Shown one piece after another: positions 32,424 to 41,234 of a DNA stretch of 64,000 nt. Numbering within the stretch: the first letter of the stretch is position 1; each line of letters starts with the position of its first letter. The notes under the pieces were generated by a model that worked only from the letters and a program-made list of their open reading frames with translations, was not told the DNA's origin and made no database searches. Made by a program: the position numbers and the translations under genes. The stretch spans positions 62,001-126,000 of the forward strand of contig FSSI02000008.1 in NCBI GenBank assembly GCA_900149785.2, read 5' to 3'. This DNA comes from Sodalinema lacuna_A (GTDB lineage Bacteria > Cyanobacteriota > Cyanobacteriia > Cyanobacteriales > Geitlerinemataceae).

Positions 32424-33091
32424 GACGACTGAGGGACATCTCGAACCTCAGCAACCGTACCTTCGAGGGGGGGACGTAGACTGAGATAGAGCAATAGCCC
32501 CAGGAGAGGGGTTAGGGACACGGCCCAGAAGAGTTTGCCATTGTTGAGTCCTCGTCGGGCCATGTCATCGCCGAGGAGAGCCGGAACGAGGGCGCAGAGG
32601 AGGCAAAAGTCGAGACTCATGACATGGATAAAGCGACTGGTTTGCCATTGTTGGCTGAAGTCGCTCCAATTGCCTTGACTGAGGCCAAATCCCAGTAGAG
32701 CGATCGCGGCGATCGCCAACAGTCCCCCCAAAATTCGCGAGTCCCAAAATCTCAGAAACGGGTTCATTGACCCCTCTAACTCAGGATTGGGCGATCGCAG
32801 GGCCAGATAGGGCAAAATGGCGAAAGCCCCCACCCCGAAGGAGGCCGCAGCAAACACCCAAGCCCCGATTTTCTGCCCCCGTCCGTCAGCAAAGAGCATG
32901 GCCCCATAGGCGAAGGGGAAAATCCCCATCAGGTTAAATAGAGCGATGATTGCCGGATTGATGCCCTCCCAGTTCCCCGAGGAGAGGTTAACAATCAGAT
33001 CCACGGTTTCGGGCTGATCCGGGGGTGCTAGTAGGAAGGCATAGCCGAGAAAGGCTAACCAAAGTACCGTAAAGAAGATACGACGGGTCAT
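32420..33091 (-). CDS. Multi-pass membrane protein, function unknown
   Basis: 223 residues with about six membrane helices: 5-20, 45-65, 76-98, 115-135, 150-170 and 188-206. NPxxxALFNLMGIFPFAYGAML and the DFxLL segment near residue 160 look like features of a cyanobacterial conserved family, but I cannot name it. ATG 33091 is chosen because the upstream extension only translates the heptamer repeat. Confidence 0.7.
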   Translation of the reverse strand: MTRRIFFTVLWLAFLGYAFLLAPPDQPETVDLIVNLSSGNWEGINPAIIALFNLMGIFPFAYGAMLFADGRGQKIGAWVFAAASFGVGAFAILPYLALRSPNPELEGSMNPFLRFWDSRILGGLLAIAAIALLGFGLSQGNWSDFSQQWQTSRFIHVMSLDFCLLCALVPALLGDDMARRGLNNGKLFWAVSLTPLLGLLLYLSLRPPLEGTVAEVRDVPQSS

Positions 33092-33100
33092 GGGGGGAAA

Positions 33101-33135
33101 AAGGCAAGAGGCAAGAGGCAAGAGGCAAGAGGCGG
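33101..33135 (-). repeat. CTTGCCT heptamer array before a start codon
   Basis: Four GGCAAGA units on the plus strand, i.e. CTTGCCT toward the gene. Followed on the coding strand by TTTTTCCCCCC and the ATG at 33091. Third copy of the array type seen at 1166 and 6818, again in the ribosome-binding position. Confidence 0.9.
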
Positions 33136-33192
33136 GAATGGGACGGAAGCCCCAGCCCTAACCCCGATTTTGGACGGGATCAATCACTTGAG

Positions 33193-34809
33193 TTACTCCC
33201 ATTCAATGGTTCCGGGGGGTTTGGAGGTGACATCGTAAACCACACGATTGACTCCTGAGACTTCGTTGACAATGCGATTGGAAATCAGTTCGATGAAGTC
33301 ATAATCCACCCGTGACCAATCGGCGGTCATGCCATCTTCACTAGAGACAAAGCGCAAGACAATCGGATAAGCGTAAGTCCGTTGGTCGCCCATGACGCCA
33401 ACACTGCGAATGGGGAGTAGGACGGCGAAGGCCTGCCAGAAGTCGTGATAGATGCCGTGGCGGTTGATTTCTTGGCGTACGATGTAATCGGCATCTCGTA
33501 GGATTTTCAGGCGTTCTGGGGTCACTTCCCCGAGGATGCGAATGGCGAGGCCGGGTCCGGGGAAGGGATGGCGGCGGACAATTTCTTCGGGAAGGCCGAT
33601 GGAACGACCGAGGTTACGAACTTCGTCTTTGAAGAGTTTTCGCAGGGGTTCGATGAGTTTGAATTGTAGGTCTTCGGGGAGACCACCGACGTTGTGATGG
33701 CTTTTGATTTTGACGGCGACTCGTTCCCCGGTTTTGGGGTCTACGTTGGAGTCGGCGGACTCGATAACATCGGGATAGAGGGTTCCCTGGGCGAGATAGT
33801 CAAACGGACCGAGGCGGCGGGATTCTTCCTCGAAGACGCGGATAAATTCATGGCCGATGCGACGGCGTTTTTCTTCGGGATCGGTGACGCCAATGAGTTT
33901 TTCGAGGAAGCGATCGCGGGCGTTGACGTACTCGACGGGGATATGGAACTGATCGCGAAACAGTTTAACGAGTCGTTCGGGTTCATATTTACGCATGAAC
34001 CCCTGATCGATAAACATACAGGTGAGGTTGTCGCCGATGGCCCGGTGCAGCAAGAAGGCTAGGGTGGAGGAGTCGACGCCTCCGGATAGGGCCAGAAGCA
34101 CTCGTTTGTCGCCCACGCGGGCGCGGATTTCTCGGATGGATTCTTCGACAAAGGCTTCGGTGGTCCAGGTGGGTTCGCAGTCGCAGATGTGGTAGACGAA
34201 GTTACGGACGAGGGCCTGGCCTCCGACGGAATGGACGACTTCTGGGTGGAATTGTACGCCGTAGATTTGGCGATCGTGGTTGGCGATCGCGGCGTTGGGG
34301 GTGTTATCGGTATGAGCGAGAATCTCGAAGCCGTCGGGGAGATGCGTCACGGAGTCACCATGACTCATCCACATGGTTGAGTTTTGTTCGACGTTGGTGA
34401 GCAGATCTGTGGGATCGTCGATATGGAGGGCGGCTTTGCCGTATTCGGCTAACTCGGCCCGTTCGACGGTTCCCCCGAGTTGGGTCACCATTAACTGCAT
34501 TCCATAGCAGACTCCTAGAATGGGAATGCCCAATTCCCAGATTTTGGGGTCACATTCGGGGGCGTTGTCGTCATACACTGAGTTGGGACCGCCCGAGAGA
34601 ATAATGCCTTTGGGGTTGATGCGCTCTAGATCGGCGGCACTGGTGCGATAGGACAAGACCTCAGAATAGACTTCGGTTTCGCGAATGCGACGGGCAATGA
34701 GTTCTGAGTATTGAGACCCAAAATCCAAAATCACGATGGTCTGACGTTGGGTGTCCTGGGTGTCCGTGTCGAGTTGCGTGGGTTCTGGAGTCTGGGTTTG
34801 GGCGGTCAT
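33193..34809 (-). CDS. guaA: GMP synthase (glutamine-hydrolysing)
   Basis: Converts XMP to GMP with glutamine and ATP. 538 residues. N-terminal class I amidotransferase with nucleophile Cys101 in GVCYGMQLM and the His-Glu in GVQFHPEV. The PP-loop ATP pyrophosphatase domain has LSGGVDSST, and the dimerisation domain ends in the conserved TSKPPGTIEWE. Complete. The leader upstream of the ATG contains a strong hairpin (34840-34874). Confidence 0.97.
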   Translation of the reverse strand: MTAQTQTPEPTQLDTDTQDTQRQTIVILDFGSQYSELIARRIRETEVYSEVLSYRTSAADLERINPKGIILSGGPNSVYDDNAPECDPKIWELGIPILGVCYGMQLMVTQLGGTVERAELAEYGKAALHIDDPTDLLTNVEQNSTMWMSHGDSVTHLPDGFEILAHTDNTPNAAIANHDRQIYGVQFHPEVVHSVGGQALVRNFVYHICDCEPTWTTEAFVEESIREIRARVGDKRVLLALSGGVDSSTLAFLLHRAIGDNLTCMFIDQGFMRKYEPERLVKLFRDQFHIPVEYVNARDRFLEKLIGVTDPEEKRRRIGHEFIRVFEEESRRLGPFDYLAQGTLYPDVIESADSNVDPKTGERVAVKIKSHHNVGGLPEDLQFKLIEPLRKLFKDEVRNLGRSIGLPEEIVRRHPFPGPGLAIRILGEVTPERLKILRDADYIVRQEINRHGIYHDFWQAFAVLLPIRSVGVMGDQRTYAYPIVLRFVSSEDGMTADWSRVDYDFIELISNRIVNEVSGVNRVVYDVTSKPPGTIEWE

Positions 34810-35077
34810 GGGTAGACAAGATGGGGAAGGGTGGCTGAGGAGATAGCCACTCTACGGAAATGAATGGCTATCTCTACGATAAGCATCCATTTTAAGGGCA
34901 AGTGGGTTATTTTTGCCAGGGCGATCGCGGCTCAATCATGGCTCGATTCCTCGATTTGGGTGCGATCGCATTGCCCTATGGTCTGTTTAGGGTCGATTTT
35001 CGTCTAATGGCGCTGTATCTTCTGTTCCCTCGTTATCTAAGGAGTGGAGGTGTTTTCTTGTTTTTAAAAGAACTCCA
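34810..35077. other. Intergenic region upstream of guaA
   Basis: 268 bases. It contains the guaA leader hairpin. Two HIP1-like GCGATCGC sites occur near 34920 and 34962. A plus-strand open frame from 34902 overlaps the permease end and has no support. Confidence 0.55.
34840..34874 (-). promoter_or_regulatory. Leader hairpin of guaA
   Basis: GAGATAGCCA and its exact complement TGGCTATCTC, ten pairs with a 15-base loop, 31-65 bases upstream of the guaA ATG. It does not match a known purine riboswitch by eye. It may be a structured leader or attenuator. Confidence 0.5.
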
Positions 35078-36097
35078 TCAAAAGACGTATAAGTGCAATC
35101 CTAGGGTCAGCAAAAATGTTAATTGCGCGGTAATTGCGAAGAGATAAAATACCGTTCTAGGACGAAATACGGATAACATCAAGCCAATACTTTTTAGGTC
35201 AACGGTGGGTCCAAACACTAGAAATGCGAGTAAAGCACCACTGGTGAACATAGAGGCAAAGGATAGGGCAAAGAAGGCATCAACGGTTGAACAAATTGAG
35301 ACCACTAATGCGAGAACCATCATGGTCAAAATTGGCACAATGGTTCCTTGACCTAGGTTAATAATGGTCTCCCGAGGGACAGCGGTTTGGATAATCGCGA
35401 CAATGCCACTCCCCAAGACGAGGACACCGCCCAACTCACGAATTTCACGAATGATATTATCGACAAACACCACAACTCGATTCGATTTTTGGGCGGTCCC
35501 TAATAATAATGTACTCAGATCGCCCCCCATAACGGCAGCCTTTTCTAAGGCTAAGGCTTGCCCAGTTCCCAGGAAATAGGTTCCTGACCCTAGCAACGGG
35601 GATGTGGATTCTGTGTCGGTTTCGGGGTCAGCCAGTTGTGGCATTGATCGCACTAACTTTGGGTGTAACATGGCCCGGATGTCTTTCTGAACCCCGAAGA
35701 TAACACCGACAATTGTGGCAATAATTAGGGTTAAGATGACTCGCCAAATCACCATTTCTGGGCGATCGCGGAAGGCGACCCAGGTTGACCAAATGACAAT
35801 GGGATTGATGGTAGGTGCGGCGAGTAAAAACCCGATGGCCACAGCCGAAGGAACCCCTTGGGCCAGCAGTCGCCGCGCCACTGGCACATTGCCACATTCA
35901 CAGACGGGAAAGAGAAAGCCAATACAACTGCCAACTAAAGCGCCCAACACCGCGTTTCGGGGCATCATCGCCACTAATTTACGCTCGTTGACAAAGGCAA
36001 GTAAGGCACTCGATAGCAAAACACCTAAGAGCAAAAAGGGGAGGGCTTCAACGAGCAAACTAAAGAAAATTGTGAAGGCGTAGTTGAGCTGATTCAT
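35078..36097 (-). CDS. Predicted permease, UPF0718 (DUF318) family
   Basis: 339 residues with about eight membrane helices in two groups separated by a polar loop (about 160-210). FPVCECGNVPVARRLLAQGVPSA and FLLAAPTINPIVIWST are the conserved signature of this family, with the Cys pair often linked to metal or thiol handling. Function unproven. In many bacteria it pairs with a DUF1980 gene; none is adjacent here. Confidence 0.85.
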   Translation of the reverse strand: MNQLNYAFTIFFSLLVEALPFLLLGVLLSSALLAFVNERKLVAMMPRNAVLGALVGSCIGFLFPVCECGNVPVARRLLAQGVPSAVAIGFLLAAPTINPIVIWSTWVAFRDRPEMVIWRVILTLIIATIVGVIFGVQKDIRAMLHPKLVRSMPQLADPETDTESTSPLLGSGTYFLGTGQALALEKAAVMGGDLSTLLLGTAQKSNRVVVFVDNIIREIRELGGVLVLGSGIVAIIQTAVPRETIINLGQGTIVPILTMMVLALVVSICSTVDAFFALSFASMFTSGALLAFLVFGPTVDLKSIGLMLSVFRPRTVFYLFAITAQLTFLLTLGLHLYVF

Positions 36098-36164
36098 ACA
36101 GTCAAGGGGGGGTCGTAAGTTGTCAAATGATGAAGACGATTAGGCTTGGGACTTAGATAGGCAG

Positions 36165-36189
36165 AAAAAAGCCGTCCCAACGGGACGGC
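36165..36189 (-). terminator. Terminator of the sigma factor gene
   Basis: GCCGTCCC-AAC-GGGACGGC stem (eight pairs, 36171-36189) with six A residues on its plus-strand left side, i.e. a T tract after the hairpin for minus-strand transcripts. It lies just beyond the sigma gene stop. Confidence 0.85.
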
Positions 36190-36237
36190 GCTATTCTAGC
36201 AAATGGGGATCACCCTTGGTTCGGGGTTGGTTCGGGA

Positions 36238-37221
36238 CTAACTGGCTAGATATTCACGAACTGTTGCTCGACGGCGACGCAGATGGCTGAGGGCTTGGTG
36301 TTCGAGTTGGCGGACTCGTTCTCGGCTGAGGTTGAGTCGGGCGCCAACTTTGGCGAGGGAGAGTTCTTTCCCATCGCTCAATCCGAAGCGGAGACTAATC
36401 ACATCCCGCTGCTGGGGAGTGAGTTCGGCCAACATACAATCGAGGTCTTGGCGCAACAGTTGTTGGGTAGCGAACTGTTCGGGAGAGGCGGTTTCGTCTT
36501 CGAGCAGTTCTTGCAGTTCGGTATCTTGGTTGTCTCCGACGCGCAAGTCGAGGGAAATGGGCTGACGGGAGATGCTGAGATATTCTCGAACTTGGTAGGG
36601 TTCGAGTTCGAGTTCTTGGGCGATTTCCTTCATCGAAGGACTGCGCCCCAGTTTTTGGGTGAGTTCCCGTTGCGCTCGCTTGATTTTGTTGAGTTTTTCG
36701 GTGATGTGAATGGGAAGGCGAATCGTCCGCGCTTGTTGGGCGATGGCGCGGGTGATGGCTTGACGAATCCACCAGTAAGCGTAGGTGGAGAATTTGTAGC
36801 CTCGGGTGGGGTCAAATTTTTCAACCCCTCGTTCGAGTCCTAGGGTTCCTTCTTGGATTAGATCGAGGAACTCTAGGTTGCGTTTTTGGTATTTTTTGGC
36901 GATCGCAACCACTAAACGGAGGTTGGCTTCGATCATCTGCCGTTTGGCGCGACGACCACTGCGTAGGGTGTTACGCAAGGTCTCTAGGTCAAGGTTGGCC
37001 TGTTGCGCCCATTCGCTTTCTGTGGGGTCGCGATCGAGGGACTCGCGGAGTTCGTCACGAGTTTCGAGCAATGCCATCATGGCTTGCACTTGTTTGCCCA
37101 GGATGATTTCTTGTTCATGGGTCAGCAGGGGAACACGACCGATTTCGTGCAGGTATGTCCGCACCGTATCGGCATTCAGGGTGGGGTTGGCGGTTTTCAT
37201 GTTGGTGTTGGCTGTGGGCAT
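36238..37221 (-). CDS. Group 2 RNA polymerase sigma factor (sigma-70)
   Basis: 327 residues. Region 1.2 (TVRTYLHEIGRVPLL), region 2 with LRLVVAIAKKYQKRNLEFLDLIQEGTLGL split over the core-binding helix, YKFSTYAYWWIRQAI for -10 recognition, region 3 and region 4 ending in LNLSRERVRQLEHQAL. It lacks region 1.1, as expected for non-essential group 2 factors of the SigB/SigD type, which act in stress and light responses. Which one cannot be decided. Its terminator is well formed. Confidence 0.93.
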   Translation of the reverse strand: MPTANTNMKTANPTLNADTVRTYLHEIGRVPLLTHEQEIILGKQVQAMMALLETRDELRESLDRDPTESEWAQQANLDLETLRNTLRSGRRAKRQMIEANLRLVVAIAKKYQKRNLEFLDLIQEGTLGLERGVEKFDPTRGYKFSTYAYWWIRQAITRAIAQQARTIRLPIHITEKLNKIKRAQRELTQKLGRSPSMKEIAQELELEPYQVREYLSISRQPISLDLRVGDNQDTELQELLEDETASPEQFATQQLLRQDLDCMLAELTPQQRDVISLRFGLSDGKELSLAKVGARLNLSRERVRQLEHQALSHLRRRRATVREYLAS

Positions 37222-38128
37222 ACGTCGATGAAAGCAACGAACGGCAACGAACGACGGAATCGGACTGACCTAAAGGTTTGATGAGGTTTGGTGGATTGAA
37301 CTCGTTCACCAGTTGGCTTTGATGAGTTCAAGTCCAGATACGTTGTGTAGGCTTGAATCGGTTTTTCGGGATTTGCTAGTGGTGGCTACTTTTATGTTAC
37401 TGTTGTAGGTTATACCTGTATAGGTCGGGATCCCTCACCCAAAGAGTCGAACAAGACGGGTTTGGCTGGGTTGAGGAGCTGAATTTGAGAGTTGGATTGC
37501 AATTGAGTTGATTGGCAAAGACGTTGTTAAAGGACGTTGTTGGTGCAGATGTTTAACTACAGGTGCGGGAAGGGGTTTTCCAGAAAACATCCTCAAGATG
37601 TTTGAGATCGTGACCGACCTCGCTAGGTTGGTTTCTTGGGCGTTATGCGATCGCGTTGGCTGTCATCCGGGTGTGTCGAGATGTCGGCCAAAATTTCGGC
37701 CGTATTTAGGACATTGACGTCCCGCATTGGTTTAGACGCAAGGAAGGGAGTTTGGGTTTCGTGCCTCGGTTGATTTTTGCGTCTACCGCCCTAGCTAGGG
37801 GACGAGAATGGACAGACTAGGGGCGATCGCCGTAAACTTCTGTTACGTCTTTGAACTGAGGGCCAAGTCCTATCGAGCCTCAGTTGGTCTGGGTTTTGCT
37901 CAAAATGGCTGGGCGATCGCCCACGCCGGTTCCTGAGAAAAATATTACAAACTATTAAGTTTGCCCAGGGATCGTTAACCTTATGCTGCACAATGACCAT
38001 GATTGCAAAACGGGAATTTCTCCCGCTCATCAGTGGCAACTTGCCCAAATCAAATGGGGCAACCCTGCTGAAGCGATGAGTCAATACAACCTTAAAATTC
38101 ACTTTCCCTTCTGGAGGAATCGCACATC
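37222..38128. other. Intergenic region between sigma gene and apcA
   Basis: 907 bases. It should hold the divergent promoters of the sigma gene and the strong apc promoter with a long leader. I see a hairpin CGGCC-n8-GGCCG near 37684-37702, a GGGAATTTCTCCC palindrome near 38020 and GGAGG at 38112-38116 as the apcA ribosome site. Open frames here are short and unsupported. Confidence 0.6.
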
Positions 38129-38614
38129 ATGAGTATCGTCACGAAATCAATCGTGAATGCCGACGCTGAGGCTCGCTACCTCAGCCCCGGCGAGCTAGAT
38201 CGCATCAAAAGCTTCGTCACATCCGGTGCAGCCCGTCTTCGCATCGCTCAAGTGTTAACCGATTCTCGTGAGCGGATTGTCAAAGAAGCCGGTAACCAAC
38301 TCTTCCAAAAACGCCCCGACGTGGTCTCCCCCGGCGGAAACGCGTTTGGTGAAGAGATGACCGCCACCTGCTTGCGTGACATGGACTACTACCTGCGTCT
38401 AGTCACCTATGGTGTCGTCTCGGGTGATGTCACCCCCATCGAAGAGATTGGTCTCGTGGGCGTTCGTGAAATGTACCGCTCCTTGGGAACCCCCATTGAT
38501 GCTGTTGCAGAAAGCGTTCGTTGCATGAAAAACGTCGCCACCGGTTTGATGTCCGCAGACGATGCGGTTGAAGCAGCTTCCTACTTCGACTACGTGATCG
38601 GTGCGATGCAATAG
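38129..38614 (+). CDS. apcA: Allophycocyanin alpha subunit
   Basis: 161 residues, the exact family length. Core subunit of the phycobilisome; passes light energy from the rods to the photosystems. The phycocyanobilin-binding Cys81 lies in ATCLRDMDYYLRLVTYG. The globin-like N-terminus SIVTKSIVNADAEARYLSPGELD is typical. GGAGG precedes the ATG. First gene of the apcABC run. Confidence 0.98.
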   Translation: MSIVTKSIVNADAEARYLSPGELDRIKSFVTSGAARLRIAQVLTDSRERIVKEAGNQLFQKRPDVVSPGGNAFGEEMTATCLRDMDYYLRLVTYGVVSGDVTPIEEIGLVGVREMYRSLGTPIDAVAESVRCMKNVATGLMSADDAVEAASYFDYVIGAMQ

Positions 38615-38696
38615 AGTCGGACTTCGACTTTAATCGCTAAGTTTTCACAAACTCGCATTTCTAAATCCATCAAATTCACAACAAAACGAAAGGATC

Positions 38697-39182
38697 ATGC
38701 AAGACGCAATCACCGCTGTAATCAACTCCTCTGATGTCCAAGGTAAGTACCTCGACGGGTCTGCCATGGACAAGCTCAAAGGCTACTTCCAAACTGGCGA
38801 ACTGCGCGTCCGTGCAGCCGCTACGATCTCGGCTAACGCTGCGACGATCGTTAAAGAAGCCGTTGCCAAATCCCTGCTGTACTCTGATGTAACTCGTCCC
38901 GGTGGTAACATGTACACCACCCGTCGTTATGCGGCTTGCATCCGTGATTTGGACTACTACCTCCGTTACTCCACCTACGCGATGCTCGCTGGTGACCCCT
39001 CCATTCTCGATGAGCGTGTGCTGAACGGTTTGAAAGAAACCTACAACTCTCTGGGTGTTCCCGTGGGTTCTACGGTTCAAGCCATCCAAGCCATGAAAGA
39101 TGTCACCGCCAGCCTTGTCGGCCCTGATGCCGGTAAAGAAATGGGCGTGTACTTCGACTACATCTGCTCCGGCTTAAGCTAG
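38697..39182 (+). CDS. apcB: Allophycocyanin beta subunit
   Basis: 161 residues. Chromophore Cys81 in AACIRDLDYYLRYSTYAMLAGD and the methylated Asn71 site in RPGGNMYTTRRYA, both family marks. Pairs with ApcA to form the allophycocyanin trimer of the core. 82 bases after apcA, with AAAGGA before the ATG. Confidence 0.98.
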   Translation: MQDAITAVINSSDVQGKYLDGSAMDKLKGYFQTGELRVRAAATISANAATIVKEAVAKSLLYSDVTRPGGNMYTTRRYAACIRDLDYYLRYSTYAMLAGDPSILDERVLNGLKETYNSLGVPVGSTVQAIQAMKDVTASLVGPDAGKEMGVYFDYICSGLS

Positions 39183-39462
39183 GCATCTCTTCCGATCGCC
39201 ATTGACAGTGACGTTGATGTGGACGTTGATGTAAACGTTAATGTGACTGTGTGGACGAGCGGCGATCGTCAGTCTGGGAAATCCGGGGTGAGTGCAATTT
39301 GGCGGCGTGCAGCCTCTGGTGAGGGGTCTCCTCTCGTGGGGAGCATTGCACCAACTGTATTGACTCTGGACTCCCAGACTGTCGGTTTAGCATCTGAAAC
39401 CCTAATAAAAAAATCCCTAAAACTTCTAATCCTTTAACCCCTTAGCCAGGAGAATTTTCCCC
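39183..39462 (+). other. apcB-apcC intercistronic region with structured RNA
   Basis: 280 bases. It contains a 12-bp triple repeat (39210-39245), then a long foldable stretch: CAGTCTGGGA at 39270-39279 pairs with TCCCAGACTG at 39372-39381, and GTGCAAT at 39292-39298 pairs with ATTGCAC at 39345-39351 inside it. The innermost part can form smaller stems. Unlike a simple terminator it has no T tract. It may set the lower level of apcC. Confidence 0.65.
39210..39245 (+). repeat. Three tandem copies of a 12-bp unit
   Basis: GACGTTGATGTG, GACGTTGATGTA and AACGTTAATGTG in sequence, in the apcB-apcC gap. The open frame seen across it only translates the repeat. Confidence 0.85.
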
Positions 39463-39666
39463 ATGCGTATGTTTCGCGTTACGGCTTGTGTGCCGAGTCA
39501 GACCCGCATTCGGACTCAGAGAGAGCTGCAAAACACCTACTATACAAAACTGGTTCCCTATGACAACTGGTTCCGTGAGCAACAACGGATCATGAAAATG
39601 GGTGGAAAAATCGTCAAGGTTGAACTCGCCACCGGTAAGCCTGGAACCAACACTGGTTTGAAGTAG
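39463..39666 (+). CDS. apcC: Phycobilisome core linker peptide (Lc 7.8)
   Basis: 67 residues with the CpcD-like fold: FRVTACVPSQTRIRTQRELQNTYYTKLVPYDNW segment split over the beta strands and helix, and the Gly-rich end. It caps the allophycocyanin trimer. AGGAGA lies before the ATG. Followed by a strong terminator. Confidence 0.96.
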   Translation: MRMFRVTACVPSQTRIRTQRELQNTYYTKLVPYDNWFREQQRIMKMGGKIVKVELATGKPGTNTGLK

Positions 39667-39705
39667 GGTTAACAGACGTTGCTTATTTAACCCCAGACGT
39701 TTAGG

Positions 39706-39732
39706 CGAGAGGTCGTTGTACCTCTCGTTTTT
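39706..39732 (+). terminator. Terminator of the apc operon
   Basis: CGAGAGGT-cgttgt-ACCTCTCG, eight pairs, followed directly by TTTTT. Forty bases after the apcC stop. Confidence 0.92.
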
Positions 39733-39872
39733 CATGTCTGCGCTCTGGGAGACTCTCTATTGATCGCTGACCCCATTGATGGGGTTTCCAACACCTGCTA
39801 TGTTTAAGTCTTTAACCTAATGTGGATCTGGGGTTGTCCCTCAGACCCAGTATGGTCGCCCTGAATCGCCCC

Positions 39873-40139
39873 ATGAACACTGAAACCTATCTCAATCATC
39901 CGACCTTTGGCTTACTCTTCCGTGTCTGTCCCATTGGAGAAGATCGAGAATTATTTACAACCTTGTATGCTCAGCGTTTATTTTTTATCGTAACGACGGG
40001 GGAACGGGGATTAGCCTTTGAACCTCTAACCCGTGCTGATGCTCGGGCTGTGATTGAAAATCGTCTGCGCCAGTTGCGTCGCACGGGACTGGCTCAGGAA
40101 CATGAGAAGTTACAGAAGATCCGCAAACAGATGTTTTAA
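39873..40139 (+). CDS. pipX: PII-interacting protein X
   Basis: 88 residues. Binds PII (GlnB) under nitrogen excess and coactivates NtcA under limitation. It matches PipX from start to end: TETYLNHPTFGLLFRVC at the N-terminus, the Tudor-like fold with ELFTTLYAQRLFFIVT, and the C-terminal helices with RADARAVIENRLRQLRRTG. ATG 39873 gives the usual length; the open frame continues upstream. Followed by pipY, as in most cyanobacteria. Confidence 0.95.
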   Translation: MNTETYLNHPTFGLLFRVCPIGEDRELFTTLYAQRLFFIVTTGERGLAFEPLTRADARAVIENRLRQLRRTGLAQEHEKLQKIRKQMF

Positions 40140-40315
40140 CTTGATTTGGGTTGGTTATCAACCCTGTTATTGGTCACATTATATAGGACAAAATTTTGCT
40201 GTTAATCGCCATGATGAGAGGCATTAGTTTGTTTTGAATGTGTATTATTAAGTGTCTGCAATGTATTCTCCATAATCCATAGTCCATCGTCCGAGGAGGT
40301 TATTGAAACATTTTC

Positions 40316-40996
40316 ATGTCGTTTGAGGATTTATCGATCGCCGATCGCCTAGCCCAAATTCGTCCGACGATTCCGGAATCGGTTCGTTTGGTGGCGGTGT
40401 CCAAAACAAAACCGGCCAGTGCAATTCGAGAAGCGTATCAGGCGGGGATTCGCGATTTTGGCGAAAGTCGGATTCAAGAGGCGATCGCCAAACAAGAGGA
40501 ACTTGAAGATTTAGAGGACATTACCTGGCACTTTATTGGCCATCTGCAAACCAATAAGACAAAACTGGCGCTCGAGCGGATGCAATGGATCCATTCGGTT
40601 GATCGGCTCAAACTCGCCCGAGAAATCCAGCGTCTGGTAGATAAAGGTAGTCCTTGCCCCAATCTCTGCCTACAAGTGAAGTTTCGCCCTGATGCCAACA
40701 AATCTGGCTGGAATTGGTCGGAGTTACAACAGGAGTTACCGGAACTTGATCGCCTGTCTTCCCTGAAGCTGCGGGGAATCATGACAATTCTGCCCTTTGG
40801 GTTACCTCCCCAGGAGAGTCGTGAGATCTTTGTCGAGGCCCGTCAAGGGTGCGATCGCCTACGAGAACAGACGTGGAAGCATCTGAAGTTCCCTGAACTC
40901 TCGATGGGGATGTCCGATGATTATCTCTTGGCCATTGAAGCCGGGAGTACGATGGTTCGTCTAGGGCGAATTCTATTTGGCGATCGCCCCAATTAA
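40316..40996 (+). CDS. pipY: PLP homeostasis protein (YggS/YlmE family)
   Basis: 226 residues of the COG0325 PLP-binding family, a fold-type III barrel without catalysis. PLP Lys30 in LVAVSKTKP, FGESRIQEA, WHFIGHLQTNK, and the C-terminal LSMGMSDDYLLAIEAGSTMVRLG phosphate-binding block (read as two parts). It keeps pyridoxal phosphate levels and is functionally tied to pipX. The gap to pipX is 176 bases. GAGGAGG is 16 bases before the ATG, a bit far. Confidence 0.93.
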   Translation: MSFEDLSIADRLAQIRPTIPESVRLVAVSKTKPASAIREAYQAGIRDFGESRIQEAIAKQEELEDLEDITWHFIGHLQTNKTKLALERMQWIHSVDRLKLAREIQRLVDKGSPCPNLCLQVKFRPDANKSGWNWSELQQELPELDRLSSLKLRGIMTILPFGLPPQESREIFVEARQGCDRLREQTWKHLKFPELSMGMSDDYLLAIEAGSTMVRLGRILFGDRPN

Positions 40997-41166
40997 GCCA
41001 ACTCACCGGATGATCCTCTCGCCAAGGACAATAAAAATGATAGGATGAATAACCTATAAGTCTTGATTAAAATGGGTTGCATTGCCATCCATCCCAGCTA
41101 CAATGGGAGCGAATCATCTTTGCCGATGGGCCTGTTGACCCTGTTGAAACCGCGAAGATTCTTCTT

Positions 41167-41189
41167 AAGATCCCTTCGGTGGGATCCTT
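41167..41189 (+). other. Hairpin upstream of sepF
   Basis: AAGATCCC-ttcggt-GGGATCCTT, with a UUCG-like loop. No T tract. It lies between pipY and sepF and may be a leader structure or processing site. Confidence 0.5.
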
Positions 41190-41234
41190 CAACCCGTCAA
41201 TGATCCCTGATCGCAATGTTTAGCCGGAGTCGCC

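Noticed and set aside
34902..35147. 81-codon plus-strand frame upstream of guaA
   Set aside because: It overlaps the permease end and has no coding character.
37508..38102. Short frames in the apcA upstream region
   Set aside because: Both strands give frames without start signals in a region expected to hold promoters and a long leader.
39219..39437. 72-codon frame between apcB and apcC
   Set aside because: Its N-terminus only translates the 12-bp repeat; the rest is the structured spacer.
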